Below are positions 19,401-29,266 of a stretch of 64,000 nt of DNA, one piece after another. Under the pieces are notes generated by a model. It worked only from the letters and a program-made list of their open reading frames with translations, had not been told where the DNA came from and did not search any database. Within the stretch, counting starts at the first letter, position 1. Every line of letters starts with the position of its first letter. The position numbers and the translations under genes are program-made. This DNA is from Erwinia_E haradaeae_D (GTDB lineage Bacteria > Pseudomonadota > Gammaproteobacteria > Enterobacterales > Enterobacteriaceae). The DNA is taken from assembly GCF_900698935.1 (NCBI RefSeq), contig NZ_LR217715.1, positions 186,001 to 250,000 on the forward strand, given 5' to 3'.

Positions 19401-20981
19401 TTATTCCCATTCGATGGTTGCTGGTGGTTTATTGGAGATGTCATATACCACTCTAGATATACCTTTAATTTCATTCATAATACGAGTAGACACACAAGTG
19501 AGAAATTCATACGATAGATTTGCCCACTTTGCTGTCATAAAGTCAGTAGTTTCTACCGCTCTAATCGCTATCACCCAGTCATAGTTCCGTCTATCACCCA
19601 TGACGCTAACAGCGTGAATGGGAAGAAAAACAGTAAATGCTTGGTTTACTTTATGATATAAGTTAGCTCTGTGCAATTCTTCAATTAAGATAGCATCAGC
19701 GCATCGTAATAGTTCACAATATTCTTGTTTAATTTCCCCCAAAATTCGTATGCCTAGTCCTGGGCCAGGAAACGGGTGTTTGTATATCGCAGTATGCGGT
19801 AAACCTAATTGTATTCCGATTTTCCGTACTTCGTCTTTAAAGAGCTGCTTAAGTGGCTCTACCACACGTAATTTCATGTATTTTGGCAGACCACCAACAT
19901 TATGATGTGATTTGATTACGTGTGCTGGTGCAATAGATGACATTCCAGATTCAATTATATCAGGATAAATTGTCCCCTGTGCTAACCATGTGATGTTATG
20001 TAACTTAGAAGCTTCCTCTTCAAATATGTCAATAAAGACACGACCAATGATTTTACGTTTTTCTTCGGGTTCGTGTATTTTAACTAAAGCGCTTAAGAAG
20101 CGCTGTTTTGCTTTTACGTAAATTATATTAAAGCCTAAACAATGAGAGAACATATTGAGCGCTGCATTAGCCTCATTGAGGCGTAGGAGTCCATTATCAA
20201 TAAATACGCATTTTAAGCGATCACCAATAGCGCGGTGAAGTAATATTGCGGTAACTAAAGAATCTATACCACCAGATAGCCCAAGAATAACTGTATCATT
20301 TCCTATTTTTTGGTGTAAATACTGAATAGTATTATCAATGATATTTACTGCAGTCCATAGCGTCTCACATCGGCAAATGTCTCGCGCAAATCGTTCCAGT
20401 AAGAGAAAACCATGAGGTGTGTGTGTAACTTCTGGATGAAATTGCACACCGTAGAAGCGTTTTTTTTCATTCACCATAATAGCAATAGGACACTTTTCAG
20501 TGCTGCCTATGGTAATAAAATCAGGCGGAATGTCAGTAACATTATCACAGTGGCTCATCCATACCTCTAGAGTTTGTTGCTGATCCGTTGGGATATTATT
20601 GTTTTTCGGACAAAAAAGTGAGCTTTGCTCTAAAATCATGACTTTAGCGTAGCCAAATTCACGTTGACTGCTACTGTTTACTTTACCGCCTAGTTGTATG
20701 GCCATAATTTGCATACCGTAGCATATGCCAAGAATTGGTACGCCGGCGTCAAAGATATAGTTAGATGCACGTGGGCTAGTGGTGCTAGTACTATTTTCTG
20801 GACCTCCAGAAAGGATAATGCCATTGGGGTGAAAATCTTTAATTTGTTGTTCTGTTGCATGCCATGATGCTAACTCACAATATATCCCGATTTCCCGTAT
20901 ACGTCGCGCAAGTAGCTGAGTATATTGTGAGCCAAAATCAAGTATAAGAATACGTTTCTGATAAATATTTTTTTGTATCAT
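19401..20981 (-). CDS. guaA: GMP synthase (glutamine-hydrolysing)
   Basis: GuaA converts XMP to GMP using glutamine and ATP. It has 526 residues (E. coli 525). The glutamine amidotransferase domain shows the nucleophile C87 in LGICYGMQ and the His-Glu pair in FHPEVTHTP. The ATP pyrophosphatase domain has the P-loop LGLSGGIDSLV near 231-241. The C-terminal dimerisation domain ends PPATIEWE as usual. It lies 128 bp downstream of guaB on the same strand, so the guaBA operon is preserved. Start ATG 20981 gives a short extra MIQKN compared with many homologues. Confidence 0.97.
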   Translation of the reverse strand: MIQKNIYQKRILILDFGSQYTQLLARRIREIGIYCELASWHATEQQIKDFHPNGIILSGGPENSTSTTSPRASNYIFDAGVPILGICYGMQIMAIQLGGKVNSSSQREFGYAKVMILEQSSLFCPKNNNIPTDQQQTLEVWMSHCDNVTDIPPDFITIGSTEKCPIAIMVNEKKRFYGVQFHPEVTHTPHGFLLLERFARDICRCETLWTAVNIIDNTIQYLHQKIGNDTVILGLSGGIDSLVTAILLHRAIGDRLKCVFIDNGLLRLNEANAALNMFSHCLGFNIIYVKAKQRFLSALVKIHEPEEKRKIIGRVFIDIFEEEASKLHNITWLAQGTIYPDIIESGMSSIAPAHVIKSHHNVGGLPKYMKLRVVEPLKQLFKDEVRKIGIQLGLPHTAIYKHPFPGPGLGIRILGEIKQEYCELLRCADAILIEELHRANLYHKVNQAFTVFLPIHAVSVMGDRRNYDWVIAIRAVETTDFMTAKWANLSYEFLTCVSTRIMNEIKGISRVVYDISNKPPATIEWE

Positions 20982-21109
20982 GGGTGTTTTTCCAGAGCGA
21001 TATGCAATAGAATGTTATGGTATAATCTGTAATGGTGTTCCAATAATGATAAATACATTCATATACCACTATATAGTATAACTAGATTAATATAAGAAGA
21101 AAGCACTTA

Positions 21110-22576
21110 TTATGCACTCACATGGTAGTTTGGAGGTTCTTTTGTAATAGTAATATTGTGCACGTGGCTTTCTGTAATACCCGCTCCGCTAATTCTCACA
21201 AACATGGCTATTGTGCGTAATTCTTCAATAGTTGCACAACCAGTAAGCCCCATACAGGATCGTAAACCTCCCATTTGCTGATATATAATCTCTTTGAGAC
21301 GCCCCTTATATGCTACGCGTCCTTCAATACCTTCTGGTACTAGTTTATGTGTGGTATTATCAGTTTGGAAATAACGATCAGCCGAACCTTTAGTCATAGC
21401 ACCTAAGGAACCCATGCCGCGATAGGACTTAAATGAACGTCCTTGATATAGTTCAATTTCACCTGGTGATTCTTTGCTTCCAGCAAGCATGGAGCCTACC
21501 ATAACTGCTGTTGCGCCAGCAGCAATAGCTTTGGCAATATCTCCAGAAAATCGAATGCCACCGTCAGCAATAATGGGAATGCCAGAACCTTCTAGAGCAG
21601 AAGCGGCATCTGACACTGCAGTAATTTGAGGGACACCCACGCCTGTGACAATGCGGGTAGTACAAATCGATCCCGGACCAATACCAACTTTAACTGCATT
21701 GACACCTGCTTCAGCTAATGCAAGTGCGCCGGCACCGGTTGCTACATTACCACCTACAATTTGTAGATTTGGATATTTTTCACGGGTAGCACGAATTCGT
21801 TGCAGAACCCCTTCAGAATGACCATGTGAAGAATCAATAAGTAGAACATCAACACCAGCAGCAACGAGCATATCAATGCGCTGTGCGTTCCCTGCGCTGA
21901 CACCTACAGCGGCTCCAACACGTAGGCGTCCATGTTCATCTTTACAAGCATACGGCTTACGTTCTGCTTTTTGAAAATCTTTAACGGTTATCATACCTAG
22001 TAAGTGAAAATTTTTATCTACCACCAAGGCTTTTTCAACCCGTTTTTCGTGCATTTTTTGTAGGACCACCGCACGAGCTTCCCCTTCTTTTACAGTGACT
22101 AAGCGTTCTTTTGGTGTCATGACGGCAGATACTGGAAGATTGAGATCAGTTACAAACCGCACGTCTCTTCCAGTAATAATGCCATCTAGCTGATGGTATT
22201 TGTTGACCACAGGATAGCCCGCAAAACCATTGCGCTCAGTCAAGGTTTTGACTGCGCTTAAAGAAGTAGTCGATAACACCGTTTGCGGATCAGTAACTAC
22301 TCCGCTTTCATACTTTTTTACCTTACGCACCTCTTCAGCTTGCTCTTCAATAGACATACTTTTGTGAATAAATCCCAGTCCTCCTTCTTGTGCAATAGCG
22401 ATCGCTAGATTAGATTCAGTGACAGTGTCCATTGCCGCTGAGACAATAGGAATATTTAAACGTATTTTTTTGGTGAGAAAAGTGGTTAAGTTAGCTGTAT
22501 CTGGGAGAACGGAAGAATAAGCTGGAACAAGTAGAACATCGTCAAATGTCAGGGTTTCTTTAGCGATTCTGAGCAT
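21110..22576 (-). CDS. guaB: Inosine-5'-monophosphate dehydrogenase
   Basis: GuaB oxidises IMP to XMP with NAD+, the committed step to guanine nucleotides. The 488 residues equal the E. coli length. The TIM-barrel N-part begins ETLTFDDVLLVPA. The two CBS regulatory domains occupy about 95-205. The active-site loop GPGSICTTRIVTGVGVPQ carries the catalytic cysteine near 305, and the mobile flap YRGMGS...RYFQ follows. The divergent partner xseA is a relic, as expected from the E. coli xseA/guaB arrangement. Nothing is missing. Confidence 0.97.
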   Translation of the reverse strand: MLRIAKETLTFDDVLLVPAYSSVLPDTANLTTFLTKKIRLNIPIVSAAMDTVTESNLAIAIAQEGGLGFIHKSMSIEEQAEEVRKVKKYESGVVTDPQTVLSTTSLSAVKTLTERNGFAGYPVVNKYHQLDGIITGRDVRFVTDLNLPVSAVMTPKERLVTVKEGEARAVVLQKMHEKRVEKALVVDKNFHLLGMITVKDFQKAERKPYACKDEHGRLRVGAAVGVSAGNAQRIDMLVAAGVDVLLIDSSHGHSEGVLQRIRATREKYPNLQIVGGNVATGAGALALAEAGVNAVKVGIGPGSICTTRIVTGVGVPQITAVSDAASALEGSGIPIIADGGIRFSGDIAKAIAAGATAVMVGSMLAGSKESPGEIELYQGRSFKSYRGMGSLGAMTKGSADRYFQTDNTTHKLVPEGIEGRVAYKGRLKEIIYQQMGGLRSCMGLTGCATIEELRTIAMFVRISGAGITESHVHNITITKEPPNYHVSA

Positions 22577-22689
22577 AGCAATATCTCAATCTAAAAGTGA
22601 ATAAAAACATATAAATATTGCTATAGTATTCTACATGTCATACTAGATTTTCTCTAGTTTTTTATGTAAAACTCTTGAGTTTTTATGCT

Positions 22690-23375
22690 AGTTTGTTCCT
22701 GTATTGATGATTAACCACATATTTTAATGGTAAGCATCAATCTTTATGGTGAAAAATTTTTCTTAATATTTTTGTATTAACTCAATATGGAATATATGTC
22801 TATGTCTTACATTTAAAGCCTTATTCGACTATGACTCAACGCACCATCTTGATATTATAGATGTATCTAATTTTATGTACTCATGTTACTTGTTGTTTGC
22901 TCTTTATGTCTTTTTTGGATTGTCTAACTTTGCTAATTGTGCATGCTGTGAATATATATGTTATAGTACATTACTATAATTAGTGATAGACGCATCAACA
23001 CTCTTGTAGGACTAGTATGTGATATAGTGTTATATAAATAATATGTGTGCTAACAGTAATAGTATTGAGCAACTTTCCATTTATTGATTAGTATCATCAC
23101 AGTCTGTCTATAGATTGATGTCTGTTCAAAATAATGTGTTTGCAGCGCAACCTAATGCAGTCAGGAGCAATAGATATTATAAGTCTGAGTTAATACAACT
23201 GAATCCGTCTATAGTGTTTTGTGTTTACAGAAGAATGATAAAAGTTAAGTGGCTATATGAGCTTACTTTTAGGATGAACGCTGCAGCTTCGCGCATACAT
23301 ATCATACAGATCACATTATCGGATACAAAAGGTTATGGCATCATAATTTTATCAAAAAGACATGTATATCTTTAA
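22690..23375 (+). pseudogene. xseA: xseA relic (exonuclease VII large subunit)
   Basis: Exonuclease VII degrades single-stranded DNA. Divergent from guaB, as in E. coli, one frame gives I-F-M-V-K-N for XseA Y-F-T-L-K-D, then L-T-F-K exactly 18 codons on, where XseA has V-T-F-R. After a gap come I-I-D-V-S and LL...Y for I-I-V-E-S and LL..KY. Near the 3' end an 86-codon open stretch (23115-23375) includes TLS-DTKGYGI, matching PLSTLARGYSV. That stretch could be mistaken for a gene, but it is the eroded XseA C-terminus. Stops, shifts and deletions make it non-functional. Confidence 0.58.
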
Positions 23376-23768
23376 TATTATTATTGTATTCTCTACATCG
23401 GTTATTGTAATAAATATACGTCACTGAGATACGAATTTATATAGCATATATACATTAATCACTCTGTTTTATTACATTGGATAATGTATAGTTCTAACAA
23501 TGTGAGTGTATAGTGTGCTATTGTCTGTTTACTCTTATCCAATAAGACTGGCTGTTAATAGTAAATAACAATCAAAACAACGCAAAAATAATATTAACAT
23601 ACTGTATGTTGTGAGCGATAGGACGTGAGCCATCAATTAATATTAATGCATATACAGTGCTTTAGGATAATTTTAGTCAAATAATATAAAGACATTTTCA
23701 TATGATAAAATTTATTATCGCATGTGTCAATAGTGCGCAAGACTATTTTTAGTAGATGATTAAACGTT
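23376..23768. other. Spacer before dnaX
   Basis: In E. coli apt precedes dnaX. I could not recognise any apt remnant. No well-placed Shine-Dalgarno is visible before dnaX ATG 23769. Confidence 0.4.
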
Positions 23769-24914
23769 ATGAGTTATCAGGTATTAGCCCGTAAGTGGCG
23801 CCCACAATCTTTTACTGATGTAGTGGGACAAAAACATGTATTAATTGCATTAGAAAACGCATTGTCTATGGGGCGCATACACCATGCGTATTTATTTTCT
23901 GGAAGCAGCGGTATTGGAAAAACTACCATTGCGCGTCTTTTGGCTAAGGCTTTAAACTGTGAAATGAGAATAACTGCGAATCCTTGCGGTAAATGCGATC
24001 AATGTCATGCTATTGCCGTAGGTTGTTGTATGGATTTTATCGAAATTGACGCTGCTTCTCGAACAAAGGTAGAGGATATTCGGGAGCTATTAGATAATAT
24101 TCAATATACTCCATCTAGTGGTCGCTTTAAAATATATTTAATTGATGAAGTGCATATGCTATCCCGGCATAGTTTTAACGTATTGTTGAAAACCTTAGAA
24201 GAACCACCACAGCATGTAAAATTTATTTTAGCCACTACCGATCCTAACAAACTTCCCATCACTATTTTATCACGTTGTTTACAATTTCATTTAAAAGTCC
24301 TAAGTCAAGATCAGATTAATAGTACCTTGAACCATATTTTACGGGTTGAATCTATTAGCGCAGACACTCGCGCAACACAGCTATTAGCGTGCGCAGCCAA
24401 TGGTAATATGCGCGATGCACTAAGCTTAACTGATCAAGCGATTGTTATTGGTAAAGGATGTATTACTATTGATAGCGTAAAGTATATGATGGGATCATTA
24501 GATGAAGAACAACCCATGGCTCTAATAGAAGCTTTAGTTAATGCTAATGGAGCGCGAGTCATGGAATTAGTGCATGAATTTGTAATCCGTGGTAGCAATT
24601 TAGAGATATTGTTAATTGAATTGCTGCAATTGTTGCATCGCATAGCTATCATGCAACTCTTGCCTTCTACAATTAGTGCTGGTCATACAGCACTTTCTAA
24701 TCGATTGCAGCAATTAGCTGACATATTGTCACCTTCTGATATCCAACTTTACTATCAAATTATCTTAGTTGGCAGAAAGGAGTTACCCTTTGCCCCAAAT
24801 AGACGTATGGGGGTAGAAATGACCCTATTGCGCGCATTGGCTTTTCAACCCAAAGAGATCATAACGACACCAATAATAGATACTGTCTTCCAGGAGATGC
24901 CATCTGCTGAATAA
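23769..24914 (+). CDS. dnaX: DNA polymerase III clamp-loader subunit, gamma-like (domains I-III only)
   Basis: DnaX forms the ATP-driven motor of the loader that places the beta clamp on DNA. The 381 residues cover domains I-III: Walker A GSSGIGKTT at 45-53, zinc cysteines C64, C73, C76 and C79, the DEVH box near 126 and the SRC arginine finger near 168. E. coli tau has 643 residues, and its domains IV and V hold DnaB and the polymerase. Both are missing here, as is the programmed frameshift site that makes gamma. The end of the old gene survives as a relic just downstream. Such shortening is known in other reduced endosymbionts. Confidence 0.95.
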   Translation: MSYQVLARKWRPQSFTDVVGQKHVLIALENALSMGRIHHAYLFSGSSGIGKTTIARLLAKALNCEMRITANPCGKCDQCHAIAVGCCMDFIEIDAASRTKVEDIRELLDNIQYTPSSGRFKIYLIDEVHMLSRHSFNVLLKTLEEPPQHVKFILATTDPNKLPITILSRCLQFHLKVLSQDQINSTLNHILRVESISADTRATQLLACAANGNMRDALSLTDQAIVIGKGCITIDSVKYMMGSLDEEQPMALIEALVNANGARVMELVHEFVIRGSNLEILLIELLQLLHRIAIMQLLPSTISAGHTALSNRLQQLADILSPSDIQLYYQIILVGRKELPFAPNRRMGVEMTLLRALAFQPKEIITTPIIDTVFQEMPSAE

Positions 24915-24936
24915 GTGTGCCTAAGAATAGTTAAGG

Positions 24937-25032
24937 TTGTTGAATTATAGAGACGCGTATGTTGTAGTAACCCATCCTAATAATCGTGAATACATACTTA
25001 AAATATTTCTTGAATATATAGTATTCAGATAA
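24937..25032 (+). pseudogene. dnaX: Detached 3' end of dnaX (tau domain V tail)
   Basis: Twenty-two bases after the dnaX stop, in another frame, the sequence reads L-N-Y-R-D-A and then P-N-N-R-E-Y-I-L-K-I-F-L-E before a stop. This aligns with the tau C-terminus L-E-W-R-Q-A and D-N-N-I-Q-T-L-R-R-F-F-D. It indicates that the gene was shortened by internal deletion of roughly 230 codons plus a frameshift, not by a simple early stop. Confidence 0.58.
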
Positions 25033-26700
25033 TGGGGGTAATCATAATGTAGTTATAAAGTTATATAATTATAAATTATGACTTTTTAGTTTTTAAATAA
25101 ATGAGTGAATGATAACCAATAGTGTAGGTATTAATAGCAATGTGTCTTGAGCATTAAAGAAAATAAATAGTGATTCAAATCAGCAGTATGTTTAATACAC
25201 TGTAAGAGTAGTACATAGAGTCACAGAGTATGTGTCATGTAGCCATCGCATATACATTCTAGATATACTTCAATGTGAAAAAAATCTGTTGTTTCTGCAA
25301 AAAATTAAGAAATAATAGCAAATAGGTGTTTTATAAAATAAGATTTATCATATTGCTATATTTTCTGCACTAGTATTAGGTTAGAAAAACAATTTTCGCG
25401 TTTGCCAATCAAATATTGAAAAATGATATTTACCATTTTGATCTATAAGAAGTAATATCAACATATTTAAGGTTTATCAGACATAAAGTAAAGTAGTGCA
25501 TCACTTGATTAACCACTCCACTATCATTCAGAGTATTGACGGATAACACCTCGTATTAAATAACATAGATAATATGGTAATATAAAATGCATGCGGAGAG
25601 GTCAGAATAAGCACATTAATATATTATGATAGGTGCGTATGCACAGACGTGATGTTATTGTTTGAGTATAAAATGGTTGAAGATAGTATTCTACTGCTGG
25701 ATAAAAGAGAAGATTATGATTTATTTTTTTATTAAAATTACGCTATTATTCTATATAGCTCACCTATTTTTATCATAAAATCACAGATAAGGTAGAAAAA
25801 GTTCTTGTTTTATTTTATAAGATTCTTGCTCTGGTACTATTTTCTCTGATAGCTGAGAGTTTGAGCTTTGCATTTTTTAAAAAAATAAGAAAAGCTAAAA
25901 GCTGCAAAAATATTTAGCATATATATATTGTCAGGTAAGTAGGTAACCACCCTATGTGCGATAATAGATAATTTTACTGCTATCATCGTGCAAATCACAC
26001 TTAAATCTGGAGCTTTTATGTTTTAAAGTTATGGATATGATAATTTACTAAAACATATATAGGACTAGAGATGTTAAGATTAGATAAACTTCTATTTTTA
26101 CCAACTGTGGCTCAGTGTGTTAAATGATTGAATATATTTCACGTATAGTATTAAATGACCATCGGATAATCGGTTGTATATGAAATGCAATAGACTACAT
26201 ATAGTATATGCAGAGCATAGATCGTTGTATATTATTTTTTAAATGATATAGATAATGCTTACGTCTGATATGATATGGCGACTGGGTAGTCATCATTTAT
26301 TTTTTTACATGTTTTTCCCTTGTAAACCCAATGCAGATTTGCATTTCAATATAGAAATAAAAAATCTTTCTTAGACTGACTTTTAGTACAAGCAGTCAAT
26401 TCTGCAGACAGAAAATAGTTTTATACCGAAGTAATGATTACCATTACACTTGCATTAATAATAAAATAGATGAAGAAATTACTGCTAGTTTTCTGTTTTT
26501 TAGGAATTTTTCCTAGTATATGTATGAGGAAAGCTATATTTCCCTACTGAATAATTATGTAGTTTTTGATAAAAGACTTTTTATACGAGTATAGGTCAGC
26601 TGGTCCAGTATTTGATGTACTGTGTCTTTCTATGAATTTTGGTCTAGTAGATTACATGTATAAAAATACATTACGACTAGCAAAAAGTAAAAGAGAATTT
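25033..26700. other. Spacer between dnaX relic and htpG
   Basis: ybaB and recR follow dnaX in E. coli. recR is found elsewhere here (before htpG), and I could not recognise ybaB. The stretch is very AT-rich with no credible open frame. A 66-codon frame at 26566-26766 runs through the inverted repeat at 26701 and has no family resemblance. Confidence 0.45.
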
Positions 26701-26746
26701 AACTATTACATAGTAATGCCACCAGTGACATTACTATGTAATAGTT
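26701..26746. repeat. Perfect 18-bp inverted repeat, likely hairpin after htpG
   Basis: Arms 26701-26718 and 26729-26746 are exact reverse complements around a 10-base loop. The hairpin lies 52 bases past the htpG stop on that strand. On the minus strand it is followed by T-rich but mixed sequence (TTAAATTCTC), so it could end or protect the htpG mRNA without being a textbook terminator. A second, smaller palindrome TCACCGGTGGTGA adjoins it. Confidence 0.85.
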
Positions 26747-26797
26747 CACCGGTGGTGATCTCTTAATGTGAGTTTTACGAAATCATGTATATTAGCC

Positions 26798-28693
26798 TCA
26801 ACTAGAAGATATGCTTGGATTCTCTATATGAGATTGTAGTAGCATGCGGTTCAGTCGCTGGATAAATTGATGAGGATTCTCTAGAGTGCCTGTGGCAGCA
26901 AAAAGAGCTTCAGATAGGAATAATTCAATCCAATCTGCAAATTCTGCATCATCCTTTGTATCAGCCGCGCGTTTCACCAATACATGATCTGGGTTGATTT
27001 CAAATAAATAGTTAATTTCTGGTACTTCCTGACCTGTTGCAGAAAATAGTTTAGCCATCTGGGTGCTCATATCATTCACATCAGTTGTAACGATAGCTGG
27101 TGTATCACATAAACGATGCGTGAGGTTTACGTCCTTGACACGTGTACCCAGCAATGCTTTAACTCGATGTACAAATGGCTCAAGAGCCTGTTCGGTTTGT
27201 TTTTGTATTTCTGCGGTTGTGTCTGCTAGTTGATTGAGTGTAGTATCTGCGGTGCTTACTGATTGGAATTTTTTACCCTCAAATTCAGTAATATGACTCA
27301 TCATCCACTCGTCAATACGGTCAGAAAGGAGTAATACTTCAATAGATTTTTTATGAAACATCTCTAGGTATGGGCTATTTTTTGCTGCCAGGTAGCTGTC
27401 AGCTGTGATGTAGTAAATTTTCTCCTGATTTTCTTTCATTCTCTGTGTATAATCTACTAATGATACTGTTTGTAGTGCATCTTGACACACAGTAGAAGAA
27501 AAACGTAGTAAGTTAATAATAGTGTTTATGTTACCTCTATCTTCTGCAGGCCCTTCTTTAAGAACTCGTCCAAACTGCTTCCAGAAAGTTTTATATTTTT
27601 CTGGATCATTTTTTGCCACTGTTTCAAGCATTTGTAATGAACGTTTAATTAGCGCTACACGTAAAGTTTGAGTAATATGATTTGTTTGTAGTATTTCGCG
27701 TGAAATGTTTAACGGCAAATTATTTGAGTCGATAACTCCTTTAATAAATCGCAAGTAATTTGGCAAAAACTGTTCGGCATCGTCCATGATAAAAACACGC
27801 TGTACGTATAGTTTTAGACCATGTTTATGTTCACGATTCCACATATCCCATGGTGCTTGAGTAGGTACGTAGAGCAGACTAGTATACTCTTGTTTGCCTT
27901 CTACTCGGTTGTGACTCCAGGTTAATGGATCAGACTGATCGTGGGAAAGGTGTTTATAGAATTCTTTATATTCATCCTCTGTAATATCGGATTTATTGCG
28001 CGTCCACAGCGCTTGAGCTTTATTAATTTGTTCCCATGAGGTGGTGTCATCTTTTTCATTATAGGTTTGAATTTCTACTGGTAGAGAAAGATGCTCGGAG
28101 TATTTGCTAACAATACTGCGAATATGCCACGGATCCAAAAATACATCTTCGTCATCACGTAGATGAAGGATGATCTCGGTACCTCTCTGATCCTTTTCAA
28201 TGTCAGTAATAGTATATTCGCCTTCCCCAGAAGATTGCCATGATACACCCGAATTATCAGGTGATGTAACAGAACGCGTACGTACTTCAACTTTATCGGA
28301 TACAATAAATGCTGAGTAGAAACCAACGCCAAATTGACCTATGAGTTGACTATTTTTAGCTTGATCTGACCCAAGTGACGATATGAACGACTTAGTCCCT
28401 GATCTTGCGATAGTCCCTAAATTGTCAATCACCTCATCGCGCGTCATGCCGATGCCGTTATCACTAATCATGAGAGTGCGACATTCTTTATCAATTGATA
28501 TCCGTACGCACAGATTTCCATGATCCATGTTTGAAGTGGATAATGCCTGAAAACGTAATTTTTCAGCAGCATCGGACGCATTAGAAATTAGTTCGCGTAA
28601 AAAGATTTCTTTATTTGAATAAAGGGAGTGTATCATTAATTTCAGAAGTTCTTTGACTTCTGACTGAAAGTGAAGTGTTTCCTGTCCTTTCAT
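26798..28693 (-). CDS. htpG: Molecular chaperone HtpG (Hsp90)
   Basis: HtpG is the bacterial Hsp90, a dimeric ATP-dependent chaperone that cooperates with DnaK. The 631 residues compare with 624 in E. coli. The GHKL ATPase pocket shows RELISNASDAAEKLR near 33-47, DNGIGM near 80 and GQFGVGFYSAFIV near 120. The middle domain carries the catalytic arginine region NISREILQ, and the C-terminal dimer domain runs to RLNRMLLQS. ATG 28693 gives MKGQETLHFQSEV, standard for the family. A recR relic lies upstream on the same strand, retaining the E. coli recR-htpG order. Confidence 0.97.
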   Translation of the reverse strand: MKGQETLHFQSEVKELLKLMIHSLYSNKEIFLRELISNASDAAEKLRFQALSTSNMDHGNLCVRISIDKECRTLMISDNGIGMTRDEVIDNLGTIARSGTKSFISSLGSDQAKNSQLIGQFGVGFYSAFIVSDKVEVRTRSVTSPDNSGVSWQSSGEGEYTITDIEKDQRGTEIILHLRDDEDVFLDPWHIRSIVSKYSEHLSLPVEIQTYNEKDDTTSWEQINKAQALWTRNKSDITEDEYKEFYKHLSHDQSDPLTWSHNRVEGKQEYTSLLYVPTQAPWDMWNREHKHGLKLYVQRVFIMDDAEQFLPNYLRFIKGVIDSNNLPLNISREILQTNHITQTLRVALIKRSLQMLETVAKNDPEKYKTFWKQFGRVLKEGPAEDRGNINTIINLLRFSSTVCQDALQTVSLVDYTQRMKENQEKIYYITADSYLAAKNSPYLEMFHKKSIEVLLLSDRIDEWMMSHITEFEGKKFQSVSTADTTLNQLADTTAEIQKQTEQALEPFVHRVKALLGTRVKDVNLTHRLCDTPAIVTTDVNDMSTQMAKLFSATGQEVPEINYLFEINPDHVLVKRAADTKDDAEFADWIELFLSEALFAATGTLENPHQFIQRLNRMLLQSHIENPSISSS

Positions 28694-28871
28694 GGTTATC
28701 TCTGCCTCGTATTGTGTGGTGCTGCATGTTGTTTGTTTGGCAATTAGGTTTTTGATCTAACATAAAAAAATTTTCATGACTGAATAGCATTTTCATTGTG
28801 GTGAAAAATTAGATTTAAAAATCAAGGACGACAGTCATATCAATTATAAATAATCATACCATATTGTGACT

Positions 28872-29201
28872 GTGTGTTTTATATATCTAGCAAGGTGAAT
28901 TCTTTATTCTTTTGTAGAACTTTCGTATTCACAGGTTTATACGCGTAGATTAGATACTAGAATTTGGATGCATTCACACTTCCACTGCTGCGAATCATCT
29001 TTTGTCTATGTATACCACTGGGCTATCAGTGGTGATTGAAAGATGCAAGATAGTCATATGGTATATTTTCCTTGTCAATGATTCGATACAATTGCAGAAG
29101 CGCTGAGTCTTGAGTTTAAAATATGATCTCTTTGAGGAGGTATGTATAATGTAGAAGCACATAGTATTAAACACAACTAAGAAATACAATGATGTGATCA
29201 T
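28872..29201 (-). pseudogene. recR: recR relic (recombination mediator)
   Basis: RecR works with RecFO to load RecA at gaps. On the minus strand before htpG, an open stretch reads F-C-N-C-I-E-S-L-T, which parallels the RecR zinc finger H-C-A-D-C-R-T-F-T. It is followed by T-D-S-P-V-V-Y-I-D for V-E-S-P-A-D-I-Y-A-I-E. After a break comes H-L-A-R for the C-terminal H-S-L-A-G-R. The blocks are in the right order and strand for recR-htpG. The 68-codon open frame at 28995-29201 is a remnant and not a gene. The second cysteine pair of the finger and the Toprim core are gone. Confidence 0.52.
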
Positions 29202-29266
29202 GTTGATATTTCAGTATAATTTTTATATGAGGATGGAATCGCAGTTCTGCCCTGGCTAGTATAATT

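Noticed and set aside
23115..23375. 86-codon plus-strand open frame that looks like a small gene
   Set aside because: Its DTKGYGI and preceding blocks match the XseA C-terminus in the divergent slot opposite guaB; it is a chance-open part of the xseA relic.
28995..29201. 68-codon minus-strand open frame upstream of htpG
   Set aside because: It carries worn RecR zinc-finger and SP..Y blocks and is best read as part of the recR relic.
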